A DNA stretch of 64,000 nt from Pseudomonadota bacterium (GCA_021826035.1 JAKBBE010000001.1:62001-126000), one strand, 5' to 3'; counted from the first letter of the stretch, positions 55,406 through 64,000 are shown. Made by a program: numbers and translations. Notes: a model not told the origin generated them from the letters alone.

Positions 55406-57496
55406 ATGCCGGCCAATGCTGCGAACCTTCGGGCCTTCTGCACTCTACGGCAGCCCCTGCGAGCTGTCCTGGCCTTCCTGGCGGCAGGTCTTGTGAGTGT
55501 GCCGCTCCTCGCGGCGGCACCGCCGCCGCTGCTGCTCGGTACCGCCTGGTACCCCGAGCAATGGCCTGAGGCGCGCTGGCCGAAGGATCTGGCGCTGATG
55601 CAGGCGGCGCATATCCGCGTGGTGCGGGTCGGGGAATTCGCCTGGAGCAGCCTGGAGCCGCATCAGGGCCAGTATCACTTTGGCTGGCTGGAGCGCGCCG
55701 TTGCAGAGGCGGCGCGTCATCACATCTACGTGGTGATCGGAACGCCGACGGCGGCGCCGCCGGCGTGGCTGACCAGCCGCTACCCGCAGACGCTGCGCGT
55801 ACACGCCGATGGACGCCGCGCACAGCACGGCAATCGCCAGCAGTTCTCCTTTTCCAGTCCGCTGTACCGCAAGTTCTGCCGCGCCATCGCCACCCGACTG
55901 GCCCAGCATTTTGGCCACAACCCCGATGTGATCGGCTGGCAGATCGATAACGAGATGGGCCCACCGTCGTTCGACGCCGTGACGCGCCACCAGTTTCACG
56001 CCTGGCTGCGGCGCCGCTATCACACCGTGGCAGCCCTGAATCGCCACTGGGCCACCGCGTACTGGAGCCAGACCTACCAGCACTTCAGCCAGGTGCCGAT
56101 GCGCGCCACGAACGAGAACCCGGGGCTGCTCCTTGATTTCAAACGGTTCGTGACGGCAACGTGGGCGAGCTACGTGGCGAACCAGGTACAGGCGATCCGC
56201 CGCTTCGCCGCACCTGATCAGTTCATCACCACCAACACCACACATTGGGGCGATCAGTTCAACCAGTACACCATCAGCCGCGAACTCACGCTCGCCGCCT
56301 GGGACGATTACATTCCGGAGGGCCGCTATCACTGGCTCGAGAACGGCGTACAGGACGATCTGGTGCGCGGCTACAAGCGGCGTGACTTCTGGGTCATGGA
56401 GACGCAGCCGGCGTTCGTGGATTGGGCGCCCGTGAACGCCGCTCTGCCCCCGTACGCGATGCGCGAGCTGGCCTGGCAGGACGTCGGTCACGGCGCCAAC
56501 GCGGTGCTTTACTGGCAGTGGCGCAGCGCCCTGAACGGCCAGGAGCAGTACCACGGCACACTCGTCGGACCAGACGGGGAGCCGGTTCCCGCCTACCACG
56601 TGGTGCAGACGATCGGATCGCAGTTTGCGCTCGCCGGAGCAGCGCTGGCGGGCACCTCACCGCACAGTCGAGTCGCGCTGCTGCAGTCCTATGCGAGCCG
56701 CTGGGCGATCGACTTTCAACGCCAGACCGACCGCTTCGGGGTCGTGCGCGAGTTCACCGCGTTCTATCGCCCTCTCGAACGCTTCGCTCAATCCGTCGAC
56801 GTAGTCTCGGCGCGCGCCCCGCTCGGCCGGTATCGGCTGGTGGTCGCTCCGGCACTGAACGTCCTGTCGCACGCCGAGGCCCATCACCTCGCGGCCTACG
56901 TACGCGCCGGAGGACATCTGGTTCTCGGCCCGCGCAGCGGCATGAAGGACTCCTTTGATGCGCTGTGGACCTCGCGTCAGCCCGGGCCTCTCGCGGCGCT
57001 GCTAGGCGGGCATGTGGAGCAGTTCTACTCGCTGCTGAAGCCCGTGGCGCTCACGGGCCGGTTCGGTGCCGGGCAGGCCTCCGTATGGGCCGAGACACTG
57101 CGCCCGCAGGCGAGCGACGTACAGGTTCTGATGCGCTACGGCGCGGGCAACGGCTGGCTCGAGGGCAAGCCCGCAATCATCACGCGACAGGTCGGCAAAG
57201 GCTCGATCACCTACATCGGCGCCTGGCTCGATCCGCCGCTGATGAGCACCGTCCTGGATGCTCTGGCGCGCGCCGCGCACGTTCACCCGCTGATCCGCGG
57301 CGTGGCGCGCAATGTGGAGGTCTGCGCGCGCACCGGTGAGGGAAAACAGGTCTGGATTCTCATCAATCATGGTGCCAAGACGCACACGGTGCATCTGCCC
57401 GCACCGGCGAGTTCGTTGCTGAGCGGTGGTGCCCCACAACGCGACGTCACGCTCGCGCCGCACGCGGTGAGCGTACTGTTGGCGGCGCGGTCATGA
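55406..57496 (+). CDS. GH42 beta-galactosidase, secreted (first of tandem pair)
   Basis: This 696-residue enzyme has a signal-like hydrophobic N-terminus ending near LLAAAP. The TIM-barrel domain begins GTAWYPEQWPEARWPKDLALM. The acid/base Glu183 lies in GWQIDNEMG and the nucleophile Glu332 in FWVMETQPAF. A trimerisation/glutaminase-like domain and a C-terminal beta domain follow, giving the normal family length. ATG 55406 has GGAGAG upstream; an earlier frame opening at 55343 lacks support. It is the first gene of a four-gene unit with four-base overlaps. It would cut beta-galactosides from galactan or arabinogalactan side chains. Confidence 0.93.
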   Translation: MPANAANLRAFCTLRQPLRAVLAFLAAGLVSVPLLAAAPPPLLLGTAWYPEQWPEARWPKDLALMQAAHIRVVRVGEFAWSSLEPHQGQYHFGWLERAVAEAARHHIYVVIGTPTAAPPAWLTSRYPQTLRVHADGRRAQHGNRQQFSFSSPLYRKFCRAIATRLAQHFGHNPDVIGWQIDNEMGPPSFDAVTRHQFHAWLRRRYHTVAALNRHWATAYWSQTYQHFSQVPMRATNENPGLLLDFKRFVTATWASYVANQVQAIRRFAAPDQFITTNTTHWGDQFNQYTISRELTLAAWDDYIPEGRYHWLENGVQDDLVRGYKRRDFWVMETQPAFVDWAPVNAALPPYAMRELAWQDVGHGANAVLYWQWRSALNGQEQYHGTLVGPDGEPVPAYHVVQTIGSQFALAGAALAGTSPHSRVALLQSYASRWAIDFQRQTDRFGVVREFTAFYRPLERFAQSVDVVSARAPLGRYRLVVAPALNVLSHAEAHHLAAYVRAGGHLVLGPRSGMKDSFDALWTSRQPGPLAALLGGHVEQFYSLLKPVALTGRFGAGQASVWAETLRPQASDVQVLMRYGAGNGWLEGKPAIITRQVGKGSITYIGAWLDPPLMSTVLDALARAAHVHPLIRGVARNVEVCARTGEGKQVWILINHGAKTHTVHLPAPASSLLSGGAPQRDVTLAPHAVSVLLAARS

Positions 57497-59610
57497 AGCG
57501 AGGTGCCTTGGTATCGCTCATGGCTGCCGCGCTGGGTGCCGCGGTGGTCCTAACCTCTGGCACACCCCGGGCACACGCCGCGAGTCCAGCAGCGCGCGCC
57601 TCCTCTCCCGCCGCGCACACCGCACTCGGCCGGCTCTGGCTGGGCGCGGCCTGGTACCCCGAGCAGTGGCCGGAATCGCGTTGGCCGAAGGACCTGGCGC
57701 TGATGCAGGCGGCCGGCATCAACGTGGTGCGCGTCGGAGAGTTCGCCTGGAGCACGCTCGAGCCGCACCAGGGCCAGTATCACTTCGGGTGGCTTAAGCG
57801 CGCGATCGCGGCGGCGGCCCGTCACCACATCTTCGTCGTCATCGGCACACCCACCGACGCCCCGCCGGCTTGGTTGACCAGCCGGTATCCGCAAGTCCTG
57901 CGCGTACATGCAGACGGACGCCGGGCGCAGCACGGCAACCGCCGGCAGTTTTCCTACGCGAGTCCGCTGTATCGGAGGTTCTGCCGCGACATCGTGACCC
58001 GCCTCGCCGAGCACTTCGGTCACAACCCCGACGTGATTGGCTGGCAGATCGACAACGAGTACACCAACGAGTCGTACGATGCCGGTACGCGCCGGCTGTT
58101 CCAACGGTGGCTGAAGCGCCGCTTCGGCACGCTGGCGGCCCTGAACCGCGACTGGACGAGCGCGTATTGGAGCCAGACCTATACGGCCTGGCGACAGATT
58201 CCGCTGAATGCGAGACCCGGCAATCCGGGTTGGATGCTGGCGCATCGGCAATTCGTGACCGCCACCTGGCTCGGCTTTCAGCGCAACCAGATCCAGGCGC
58301 TGCGCGCGCACATCGCGCCGCGCCAGTTCATCACCACGAACATCGGCGGGCTCGGCTGGAGCGACAACTGGGACCACTACGCGATCACCCGCCCGCTCGA
58401 CATCGCCGCCTGGGATGACTACGTGGGCGAGGGCCAGCTCGACTTCTACCGCAACGGAGCGATGAGCGACTTCGTGCGCGGCTGGAAGCGCCAGGACTAC
58501 TGGGTGATGGAAACGCAGCCCGGATTCGTCGATTGGGCACCGGTCAACAACTCGCTGGTCAAGGGCGGCGTGCGCGCCATGACCTGGGAGTCAATCGGGC
58601 ACGGCGCTGATGCGGTGCTGTTCTGGCAGTGGCGCAGCGCGCTCGGTGGCCAGGAGCAGTACCACGGCGCGCTCGTGGGGCCGGACGGCAAGCCTGAACC
58701 GCTGTACGGTGAAGTGCAGCGCATCGGGCGCGAGTTCAAGCGGTGCTCGAAGCTCATCGCCGGCACCCGTCCGCGCTCGACGGTCGCCCTGCTGGTGTCA
58801 TACGACAGCCGTTGGGCAATCGACTTCCAACGCCAGAGCGTCCGCTACCGCCAGCTGCAGGTGCTGCTCGATTACTACCGCCCGCTCGAGAACCTCACGC
58901 ACGCGGTCGACATCGTCTCGGCTCGTGCTCCGCTCGCGCATTACCGAATCGTATTCGCGCCGAGCCTGAACGTGATTTCCAAGTCGCTGGCGCAGCATTT
59001 GCGCAACTACGTGCGCAGCGGCGGCGTGCTCGTCCTTGGGCCTCGCAGCGGCATGAAGGACCAGTACAATCGGCTCAATGTCGAGCGCCAACCGGGGCCT
59101 CTGGTACCATTGCTCGGCGGGCGCGTCCAACAGTATTACGCGCTGCTGAAACCTGTCGTCGTCAGCGGCGCGCTCGGCCGCGGTTCGGGGCGGATTTGGG
59201 CCGAAGCGCTGAGTCCGAAATCTGCGACGACACAGGTCCTGCTGCACTACGGCGCCGGTAACGCTTGGCTCACCGGGCAGGCTGCGGCGATCGAGCACCG
59301 CTATGGGCGTGGTACGATCATTTACCTCGGTACGATCCTCAATCGGCGTTTGATGCACGCGTTCGTCGCACAACGCCTCGCCAGCGCCGGCGTGCACTCG
59401 CCCTTCGGGGTGCTGCCGGCGGGAGTCGAGCTGATGCGTCGCGTGGGAGAGGGCCGCGAAGTGGTGATCGTCATCAATCACGCTTCCGCCGCACGTACAG
59501 TGCAGCTCCCCTATGCCATGCGTGATGTGCTGCATCGCGGCCGCTCGCTGCGCGTGCTGCATCTTCGCCCGCAGGGCGTCGCGGTGCTGGAGCGCCCGTA
59601 CCGCTTATGA
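57493..59610 (+). CDS. GH42 beta-galactosidase, secreted (second of tandem pair)
   Basis: This 705-residue enzyme has a Sec signal (GALVSLMAAALGAAVVL, cleaved near AHA). It shares long near-identical blocks with the preceding GH42 protein, for example GEFAWSTLEPHQGQYHFGWL and GTPTDAPPAWLTSRYPQ. Acid/base Glu189 lies in GWQIDNEY and nucleophile Glu340 in YWVMETQPGF. Start and stop overlap both neighbours by four bases (ATGA). The pair looks like a local duplication; differences around NEYTNESYD versus NEMGPPSFD, next to the catalytic Glu, suggest split substrate or linkage preference. Confidence 0.93.
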   Translation: MKRGALVSLMAAALGAAVVLTSGTPRAHAASPAARASSPAAHTALGRLWLGAAWYPEQWPESRWPKDLALMQAAGINVVRVGEFAWSTLEPHQGQYHFGWLKRAIAAAARHHIFVVIGTPTDAPPAWLTSRYPQVLRVHADGRRAQHGNRRQFSYASPLYRRFCRDIVTRLAEHFGHNPDVIGWQIDNEYTNESYDAGTRRLFQRWLKRRFGTLAALNRDWTSAYWSQTYTAWRQIPLNARPGNPGWMLAHRQFVTATWLGFQRNQIQALRAHIAPRQFITTNIGGLGWSDNWDHYAITRPLDIAAWDDYVGEGQLDFYRNGAMSDFVRGWKRQDYWVMETQPGFVDWAPVNNSLVKGGVRAMTWESIGHGADAVLFWQWRSALGGQEQYHGALVGPDGKPEPLYGEVQRIGREFKRCSKLIAGTRPRSTVALLVSYDSRWAIDFQRQSVRYRQLQVLLDYYRPLENLTHAVDIVSARAPLAHYRIVFAPSLNVISKSLAQHLRNYVRSGGVLVLGPRSGMKDQYNRLNVERQPGPLVPLLGGRVQQYYALLKPVVVSGALGRGSGRIWAEALSPKSATTQVLLHYGAGNAWLTGQAAAIEHRYGRGTIIYLGTILNRRLMHAFVAQRLASAGVHSPFGVLPAGVELMRRVGEGREVVIVINHASAARTVQLPYAMRDVLHRGRSLRVLHLRPQGVAVLERPYRL

Positions 59611-61367
59611 ACATTCCTTCCGTCTCCGTACTGGACGCGTCCCCTATGCCCCATCTGCGCACAACCCCACGGCCGCGTAACCTCAGCGTGCGCCGTCACC
59701 TCTTCAGCCTGTCGCTGCTTGTGGCCGGATGCACCGTCGGTGTCCTGACGCCCGCCTGGGGCGCACGCGTTCCCACGGCTGCACACCAGGTGCGCAGCGT
59801 GCATACGTTCCCGCCACTGTGGGACGAGCCGAAGCACTACGAGCAGCTGCTGCACCAGCAGATGCGCAAGGTCGCTGCGACCGTGCGGCGCGGTCCGTTC
59901 AAGGCCAACTGGCACTCGCTCGAGGCGTACCACGTACCGCGCTGGTTCCGGAACGCGAAATTCGGCATCTTCATTCACTGGGGCGTGTTTTCCGTGCCGG
60001 CGTTCCAAAACGAATGGTACTCGCGGAACATGTACGTGAAGGGCTCCGCGGCGTACGAGTATCAGCGCGCGGTGTACGGTTCGCTCGCGAAGTTCGGTTA
60101 CAAGAACTTCATCGCCCGCTTCACGATGGCCAAGTTCAACCCCCGGGCCTGGGCCGCGTTGTTCAAACAAGCCGGCGCGCGTTACGTTGTACCGGTTGCA
60201 GAGCACTGTGATGGATTTGCGGAATACAACTCGAAGTTCACCCTGTGGGATGCAGTGCGGATGGGACCGAAGCAGGACTTGGTCGGGGAACTTGAGAAGG
60301 CTGTACACGCCGACGGCATGCGCTTTGGCGTCTCCTCGCACCGGGCCGAGCACTGGTGGTGGTATCACCCGGGCACGAAGTATGACTCGGACGTCAACAA
60401 TCCGCGCTACGCCGGATTGTACGGACCGGCTGAACCGATGCATCTGCCCGGTGATCACTCGCACGGGGAGCCGAACCCGAACCAGCTGCAGGACTGGTTA
60501 CCGCCTTCCAAGGCTTTTCTCCAGGATTGGCTGGCGCGCAGCACCGAGCTGGTCGATGAGTACCACCCGGACTTCCTGTACTTCGACTGGTGGATCAATC
60601 AACCAGCGTTCGCTCCCTACCTGCAGCGCATGGCGGCGTATTACTACGACGTTGCGGCCGCCCGGCATCAGGGAGTCGTATTGACCTATAAACTGCAGGC
60701 ATTCGCGGCGGGTACGGCGGTCCTGGACATCGAGCGCGGCAAACTCGATACGCTGCGGCTGCGCCCGTGGGAGAGCGACACCTCGGTGAGCTTGGATTCC
60801 TGGGGCTACGTGCGCAATGACAAATATCGCTCGGCGCGCTCATTGCTCACCGATCTGATCGATATCGTGAGCAAGAACGGTGACATGTTGCTGAACATCG
60901 GTCCGCGCGCCAACGGGACGATTCCAGGGAAGGTGCGCCACATTCTGCTGCAGATGGGTGCGTGGCTGAAGGTCAACGGCGCAGCGATCTATGGGACACG
61001 GCCCTGGGTACTTTACGGTGAAGGTCCAACCCAGGCCCCGGCCGGCCGTGACAACGGCCAGCGGTATACGCCGGAGGATTTCCGCTTCACGCAGAAGGCC
61101 GGGACACTCTATGCGCTCGGGATGGTGCGGCCGCGAGACGGCAAGGCGCTGATCGAGACGCTCTACCGCGCCACACCGTATCTGCCGGGGCCGATCACGA
61201 GCGTCACGCTGCTTGGAGATCCAAACCCGATCAGATGGCGTCAGAGGCGCGCGGGCCTGAGCGTCACTCTGCCGCCGACCCGCGGCGGGATGCCCTATGC
61301 TTTGAAGATTCACACTCGTCCGGCCGTCGCCCCGACGCCGCATGCGCAGGTGTTTCATGCTGCTTGA
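59607..61367 (+). CDS. Alpha-L-fucosidase, GH29, secreted
   Basis: This 586-residue retaining fucosidase has an N-terminal signal after a charged leader (RRHLFSLSLLVAGCTVGVL). The barrel carries family motifs KFGIFIHWGVFSVPAF, VVPVAEHCDGFAEYNS, GVSSHRAEHWWW, and HPDFLYFDWW with the predicted nucleophile Asp327, then NGDMLLNIGPRANGTIP. The start overlaps the GH42 stop by four bases; a Met 13 codons later is an alternative start. It would remove terminal alpha-L-fucose, as on galactose of xyloglucan or arabinogalactan, exposing galactose for the GH42 enzymes. Confidence 0.93.
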   Translation: MNIPSVSVLDASPMPHLRTTPRPRNLSVRRHLFSLSLLVAGCTVGVLTPAWGARVPTAAHQVRSVHTFPPLWDEPKHYEQLLHQQMRKVAATVRRGPFKANWHSLEAYHVPRWFRNAKFGIFIHWGVFSVPAFQNEWYSRNMYVKGSAAYEYQRAVYGSLAKFGYKNFIARFTMAKFNPRAWAALFKQAGARYVVPVAEHCDGFAEYNSKFTLWDAVRMGPKQDLVGELEKAVHADGMRFGVSSHRAEHWWWYHPGTKYDSDVNNPRYAGLYGPAEPMHLPGDHSHGEPNPNQLQDWLPPSKAFLQDWLARSTELVDEYHPDFLYFDWWINQPAFAPYLQRMAAYYYDVAAARHQGVVLTYKLQAFAAGTAVLDIERGKLDTLRLRPWESDTSVSLDSWGYVRNDKYRSARSLLTDLIDIVSKNGDMLLNIGPRANGTIPGKVRHILLQMGAWLKVNGAAIYGTRPWVLYGEGPTQAPAGRDNGQRYTPEDFRFTQKAGTLYALGMVRPRDGKALIETLYRATPYLPGPITSVTLLGDPNPIRWRQRRAGLSVTLPPTRGGMPYALKIHTRPAVAPTPHAQVFHAA

Positions 61368-62118
61368 AGGTAAGCGAGTCCTGATTACCGGCGCCTCGCG
61401 CGGCATAGGCCGCGCCATCGCCGTCGAGTGTGCCCGTCAGGGGGCGGACGTGGCTCTCAATTGGTTCAAGGATCGAGCTGGCATCGAGGCGACGCTGGCT
61501 GAACTCGAACCGCTCGGGCGACGGGTCATCGAGGTCGAAGGCGACGTCGCACGAGCGGAGTCGGCCGAGCAATTCGTGGCGTGCGCGGCGACTGCCCTCG
61601 GCAGTGTCGATGTGTTAGTGAGCAACGCAGGAATCTGTCCGTTTCATGCGTTTCTCGATACCTCGGCGGAGGTGTTCGAGCGAACCATGGCGGTCAATCT
61701 GCACGGTGCGTACTACATGACACAGGCTGCCGCGCGGCAGATGCGGCAGCAAGGCCGGGGTGGCGCGCTGATAGCGGTCAGTTCGATCAGTGCGCTCGTC
61801 GGCGGCGGTATGCAGGCGCATTACACGCCCACCAAGGCGGGCGTGCACTCACTGATGCAGTCGTGCGCCATCGCACTGGGTCCGTACGGAATCCGCTGTA
61901 ACTCGGTCATGCCGGGCACAATCGAGACCGATATCAATCGGGAGGATTTGGCCGACCCCGTCAAACGAGCCTACATGGAGAGGCGCATTCCGCTCGGCCG
62001 ACTCGGTGAGCCGCACGATGTGGCCGGATGCGTGGTGTTCCTCGCCTCGGATCTGGCCCGCTACGTGACGGGCGCGGCCGTTCTGGTCGACGGCGGGTTG
62101 TTCGTCAATCTGCAGTAA
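61357..62118 (+). CDS. L-rhamnose 1-dehydrogenase (SDR)
   Basis: This 253-residue short-chain dehydrogenase starts at ATG 61357, inside the last codons of the fucosidase gene. It closely matches known bacterial NAD(P)-dependent L-rhamnose 1-dehydrogenases: LLEGKRVLITGASRGIGRA, SNAGICPFHAFLDTSA, ISALVGGGMQAHYTPTKAG, MQSCAIALGPYGIRCNSV, PGTIETDINREDLAD, and an ending like VLVDGGLFVNLQ. The Ser/Tyr/Lys centre is intact. It would make L-rhamnono-lactone for the lactonase at 45214. Its place after a fucosidase and about 12 kb from the rhamnose unit is notable; L-fucose oxidation remains an alternative. Confidence 0.88.
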   Translation: MLLEGKRVLITGASRGIGRAIAVECARQGADVALNWFKDRAGIEATLAELEPLGRRVIEVEGDVARAESAEQFVACAATALGSVDVLVSNAGICPFHAFLDTSAEVFERTMAVNLHGAYYMTQAAARQMRQQGRGGALIAVSSISALVGGGMQAHYTPTKAGVHSLMQSCAIALGPYGIRCNSVMPGTIETDINREDLADPVKRAYMERRIPLGRLGEPHDVAGCVVFLASDLARYVTGAAVLVDGGLFVNLQ

Positions 62119-62135
62119 CGCAGTCCCGGGAGAAT

Positions 62136-62167
62136 GCGCGGCGCCAGCATCCTGGCCGGCGCCGCGC
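62136..62167. terminator. GC-rich hairpin between convergent genes
   Basis: A perfect ten-base stem (GCGCGGCGCC with GGCGCCGCGC) and a 12-base loop lie between the SDR stop and the convergent glycosidase stop. No T-run follows, so factor-independent termination is uncertain. A G-run abuts its right arm. Confidence 0.5.
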
Positions 62168-62181
62168 GGGGGGGGGGGGGG
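62168..62181. repeat. Homopolymer run of 14 G
   Basis: Fourteen consecutive G follow the hairpin directly. The run is non-coding here. It is a likely site of replication slippage or of sequencing or assembly length error. Confidence 0.9.
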
Positions 62182-62194
62182 CTGGAGAATCCGA

Positions 62195-63268
62195 TCAGCT
62201 CTTCCAGGGCCGCGACCGGGCCACGGTGATAGCTCGATCGTCATGCGGCCATTTGCCGCTGACGCAGCAATAAAACTCATACAGCGTGTCGTCGGCATAA
62301 ATCACCGACGGCTTGTGCGCGAAATCATCGTCGATCGAACCCGGTGGTCCGGAATTCACCATGATTTCAGGCACTTTGGTCAGGTGATAAGGATCCTGGC
62401 CAAGGGCGAGCAGGTTGCGGGCATGTCCATCGTTGGCAAACCCGTAGTAGTACACGCCCCACCAAGGCCCCCAACGGACCACACACGGATCACTGGCGAA
62501 GCGTGCATCCCATGCCTTCGGACCGCCGTGGCGGAGCACCGGATTGCCGGGATATCGAGTCCAGGTCTTCAGGTCTGGTGAAGTTGCGATGCCGATCTGC
62601 TCGTGCCAATCGCGCAGATGATTGGATTTTGCGTTGTAGAAGATATAGTAAAGACCGTGGTCGCGTACCAGGTACGCCTTGTAGAGTCCGCCGGCCTCCC
62701 AGGGCAACGACGGGTCGGGCGTCAGGACCGGATCGGTGATATCCCAGTGCATCAGATCCTTGCTGAAGGCAAGGCCGATCACCCCGGGGCCTTGTTCGTA
62801 GCCCGGATGCGGACAGGCAAACCACGTAGCCACGTACTGGCCATCGACCTTGATCAGCGAGCCCCGTGAGTGCAATCCATCCTCACGCAGAATCGACATC
62901 ATCGCGATGTTGTAGCGTGTGATTGGACTCTTCGGGTTGCGGTGGAGTATCTGCCCAACCCGCCGCCAGTGCTCCAGATCGTCGGATTCGGCGAGTCCGG
63001 TCTGATAACCGATGCCGTCAAATCCGATATAGGTCATGAAATAGCGCCCGTCGTGCTCGAACACGAACGGGCAATCGACCAGAAGACGGTCGAAACTCCC
63101 GGGCACGCCCGAGCGGGTGAGAATGCGCTGCTCGAGCTTGTAAGGCGTGCGAAACGGCGCAATGTCGGGCAGACGTGCGGTCGGTTTCCCGACCGCACGC
63201 CCCATCGACAAGCCCGCGCCCGTCGCCAACATCCCGGTAAGCAGATTCCGTCTCTGGTGATCGACCAT
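62195..63268 (-). CDS. Five-bladed beta-propeller glycosidase (GH43/GH32/GH117-like), Tat-exported
   Basis: This 357-residue protein has a twin-arginine signal (HQRRNLLTGMLATGAG). The rest shows repeated propeller blades: LVDCPFVFEHDGRYFMTYIG, GLAESDDLEHWRRVGQIL, GLAFSKDLMHWDITDPVL, GIATSPDLKTWTRYPGNPVL and FASDPCVVRWGPWWGVYYYG. Such blades are shared by GH43, GH32, GH68, GH117 and GH130, and an acidic residue early in blade 1 (VDCP) suits catalysis. I cannot assign the family or the target. It is adjacent to a TonB receptor gene and likely acts on the oligosaccharide that receptor imports. Confidence 0.75.
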   Translation of the reverse strand: MVDHQRRNLLTGMLATGAGLSMGRAVGKPTARLPDIAPFRTPYKLEQRILTRSGVPGSFDRLLVDCPFVFEHDGRYFMTYIGFDGIGYQTGLAESDDLEHWRRVGQILHRNPKSPITRYNIAMMSILREDGLHSRGSLIKVDGQYVATWFACPHPGYEQGPGVIGLAFSKDLMHWDITDPVLTPDPSLPWEAGGLYKAYLVRDHGLYYIFYNAKSNHLRDWHEQIGIATSPDLKTWTRYPGNPVLRHGGPKAWDARFASDPCVVRWGPWWGVYYYGFANDGHARNLLALGQDPYHLTKVPEIMVNSGPPGSIDDDFAHKPSVIYADDTLYEFYCCVSGKWPHDDRAITVARSRPWKS

Positions 63269-63282
63269 GCGGGCGGGTCTCC

Positions 63283-64000
63283 CTAGAGCTTCAGGTTGAA
63301 TCCGAGCATCACCTCGCGGTCATCGATCGTGGCGCCCTGCGGCAGAGTCGGTGTGCCGTAGTACGTCACGATCTTGGTGCGCAACAGGTTCGAACCCTGT
63401 GCATACACCGACAGATGATGATTGATCTGGTACTCGAGCGAGGCATCAAGCCAACCGTAACTCGCGGTATAGATCGGATTCGCTGCCAGCTGCGCATTCG
63501 AGCCGTTGTACAGCGAGGTGTAGAAGTTGCTGCGCCAGTTGTAGGCGACGCGGAACGACACCGGTCCTTTTTCGTAAATCCCGATCAGGTTGTAGCTGTT
63601 CTTGGACAGCCCGGGCAGCGTGGTCGTCTGCCCGGCGACCGCGGTTGGAGCCGCCGCATCGATGTAGGTATAGTTCGCCGCGATTCCAAGGCCGCTCAGT
63701 AGTCCCGGCAGGTGCCGGAAGAACTGCTGGTATCCGAGCTCCAGGCCCTTCACCGTGGCGTTACCGCCGTCGACGGCACCGGTCAGGTTGTACGTGACGC
63801 CGTTGATGGCAAACGCGGCCTGCTGGGTCTCCGAGAGCCAGAAGTTCTGCAGACGCTTGTAGAACACATCCGCGGTGAGCGCCGAACCATGCGCAAAGTA
63901 GTACTCGAGCGAGGTGTCGAATTGCGTCGCGGTGGTCGGCTTGAGGTTCGGATTACCGCCGCTCGCCGCGCCCTGCGCCGGCAGCAGGCTGATCGAGGGC
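63283..64000 (-). CDS. TonB-dependent receptor, C-terminal part (start outside window)
   Basis: The last roughly 238 residues of an outer-membrane receptor are visible. The frame is open to the window edge and contains a receptor-typical segment NPNLKPTTATQFDTSLEYYF, followed by alternating aromatic strands (ADVFYKRLQNFWL, YNLIGIYEKGPVSFRVAYNWR, DASLEYQINHHLSVYAQGSNLL), ending GFNLKL. This is the TonB receptor barrel found in sugar-utilisation loci with repeated late strands. It precedes the propeller glycosidase by 14 bases on the same strand, so the two form a unit. Confidence 0.9.
   Translation of the reverse strand, partial: PSISLLPAQGAASGGNPNLKPTTATQFDTSLEYYFAHGSALTADVFYKRLQNFWLSETQQAAFAINGVTYNLTGAVDGGNATVKGLELGYQQFFRHLPGLLSGLGIAANYTYIDAAAPTAVAGQTTTLPGLSKNSYNLIGIYEKGPVSFRVAYNWRSNFYTSLYNGSNAQLAANPIYTASYGWLDASLEYQINHHLSVYAQGSNLLRTKIVTYYGTPTLPQGATIDDREVMLGFNLKL

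Noticed and set aside
55191..55964. N-terminal extension of the GH78-like frame
   Set aside because: It runs antisense through the GH42 gene and precedes a clear signal peptide at 55190, so it is not translated.

Overview
This window looks like a carbohydrate-catabolism region from a GC-rich Gram-negative bacterium. The evidence is two TonB-dependent receptors (one partial), Tat and Sec signal peptides, RND-type sequence and a heptosyltransferase-like gene. The mix (a receptor paired with a tryptophan-halogenase-like flavoprotein, many glycoside hydrolases, FucP and RhaT permeases, oxidative sugar routes) resembles plant-polymer degraders of the Xanthomonadales/Steroidobacteraceae type, but this placement is an inference from gene content. 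No rRNA, tRNA, CRISPR array or recognisable insertion sequence was seen.

Layout. (a) 1-9.1 kb, minus strand: TonB receptor, halogenase-like flavoprotein, LacI regulator, and an ABC sugar importer (lipoprotein plus two MalFG-type permeases, the last cut by the window edge). A perfect 18-bp palindrome of LacI-operator type lies upstream of the receptor. (b) 9.8-19.5 kb: an oxidative pentose block with a XylB/L-arabinose-dehydrogenase-like SDR, an AraD1-like dehydratase, an alpha-ketoglutarate-semialdehyde dehydrogenase, a FucP-type symporter, two FadR-family regulators, a PatD-like aldehyde dehydrogenase and a GlcD-type flavin oxidase. (c) 19.5-29.8 kb, minus strand: a tightly packed ten-gene unit with a CaiB CoA-transferase, MaoC hydratase, RbsBAC-type importer, IclR regulator, a solute-binding-like protein without signal peptide, a Gfo/Idh oxidoreductase, an SDR and an FMN 2-hydroxyacid oxidase. 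(d) 29.9-35.5 kb, plus strand, divergent from (c): a second signal-less solute-binding-like protein, a Tat-exported GH127-type hydrolase, a RuBisCO-like protein and a DUF1537 sugar-acid kinase. (e) 35.5-37.3 kb: an AT-richer patch with a lone GT9 glycosyltransferase. (f) 37.6-50.0 kb: an L-rhamnose unit with MFS and RhaT transporters, an Asp/Glu-racemase-like protein, a GH78 rhamnosidase, an SGNH esterase, lactonase, LRA5-type dehydrogenase, LRA6-type hydrolase, RhmD and a divergent IclR regulator. (g) 50.2-52.2 kb: a 5'-truncated RND pump remnant. (h) 52.4-64 kb: a GH78-like enzyme, two tandem GH42 enzymes, a GH29 fucosidase, L-rhamnose 1-dehydrogenase, a five-bladed-propeller glycosidase and the C-terminus of a second TonB receptor.

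How it fits together. Secreted GH78, GH42, GH29, GH127 and an esterase would release rhamnose, galactose, fucose and pentoses from pectin- or arabinogalactan-like polymers. TonB receptors and inner-membrane transporters would import them. Every recognisable breakdown route here is oxidative. The rhamnose route is complete across blocks (f) and (h) and ends in pyruvate plus L-lactate, which the flavin oxidases could take further.

The most novel part is the divergent pair (c)/(d). A RuBisCO-like protein plus DUF1537 kinase, known from D-apiose/D-apionate breakdown, is translationally coupled to a GH127-type hydrolase and faces a CoA-transferase/MaoC/importer operon. I do not know a described pathway with this combination.
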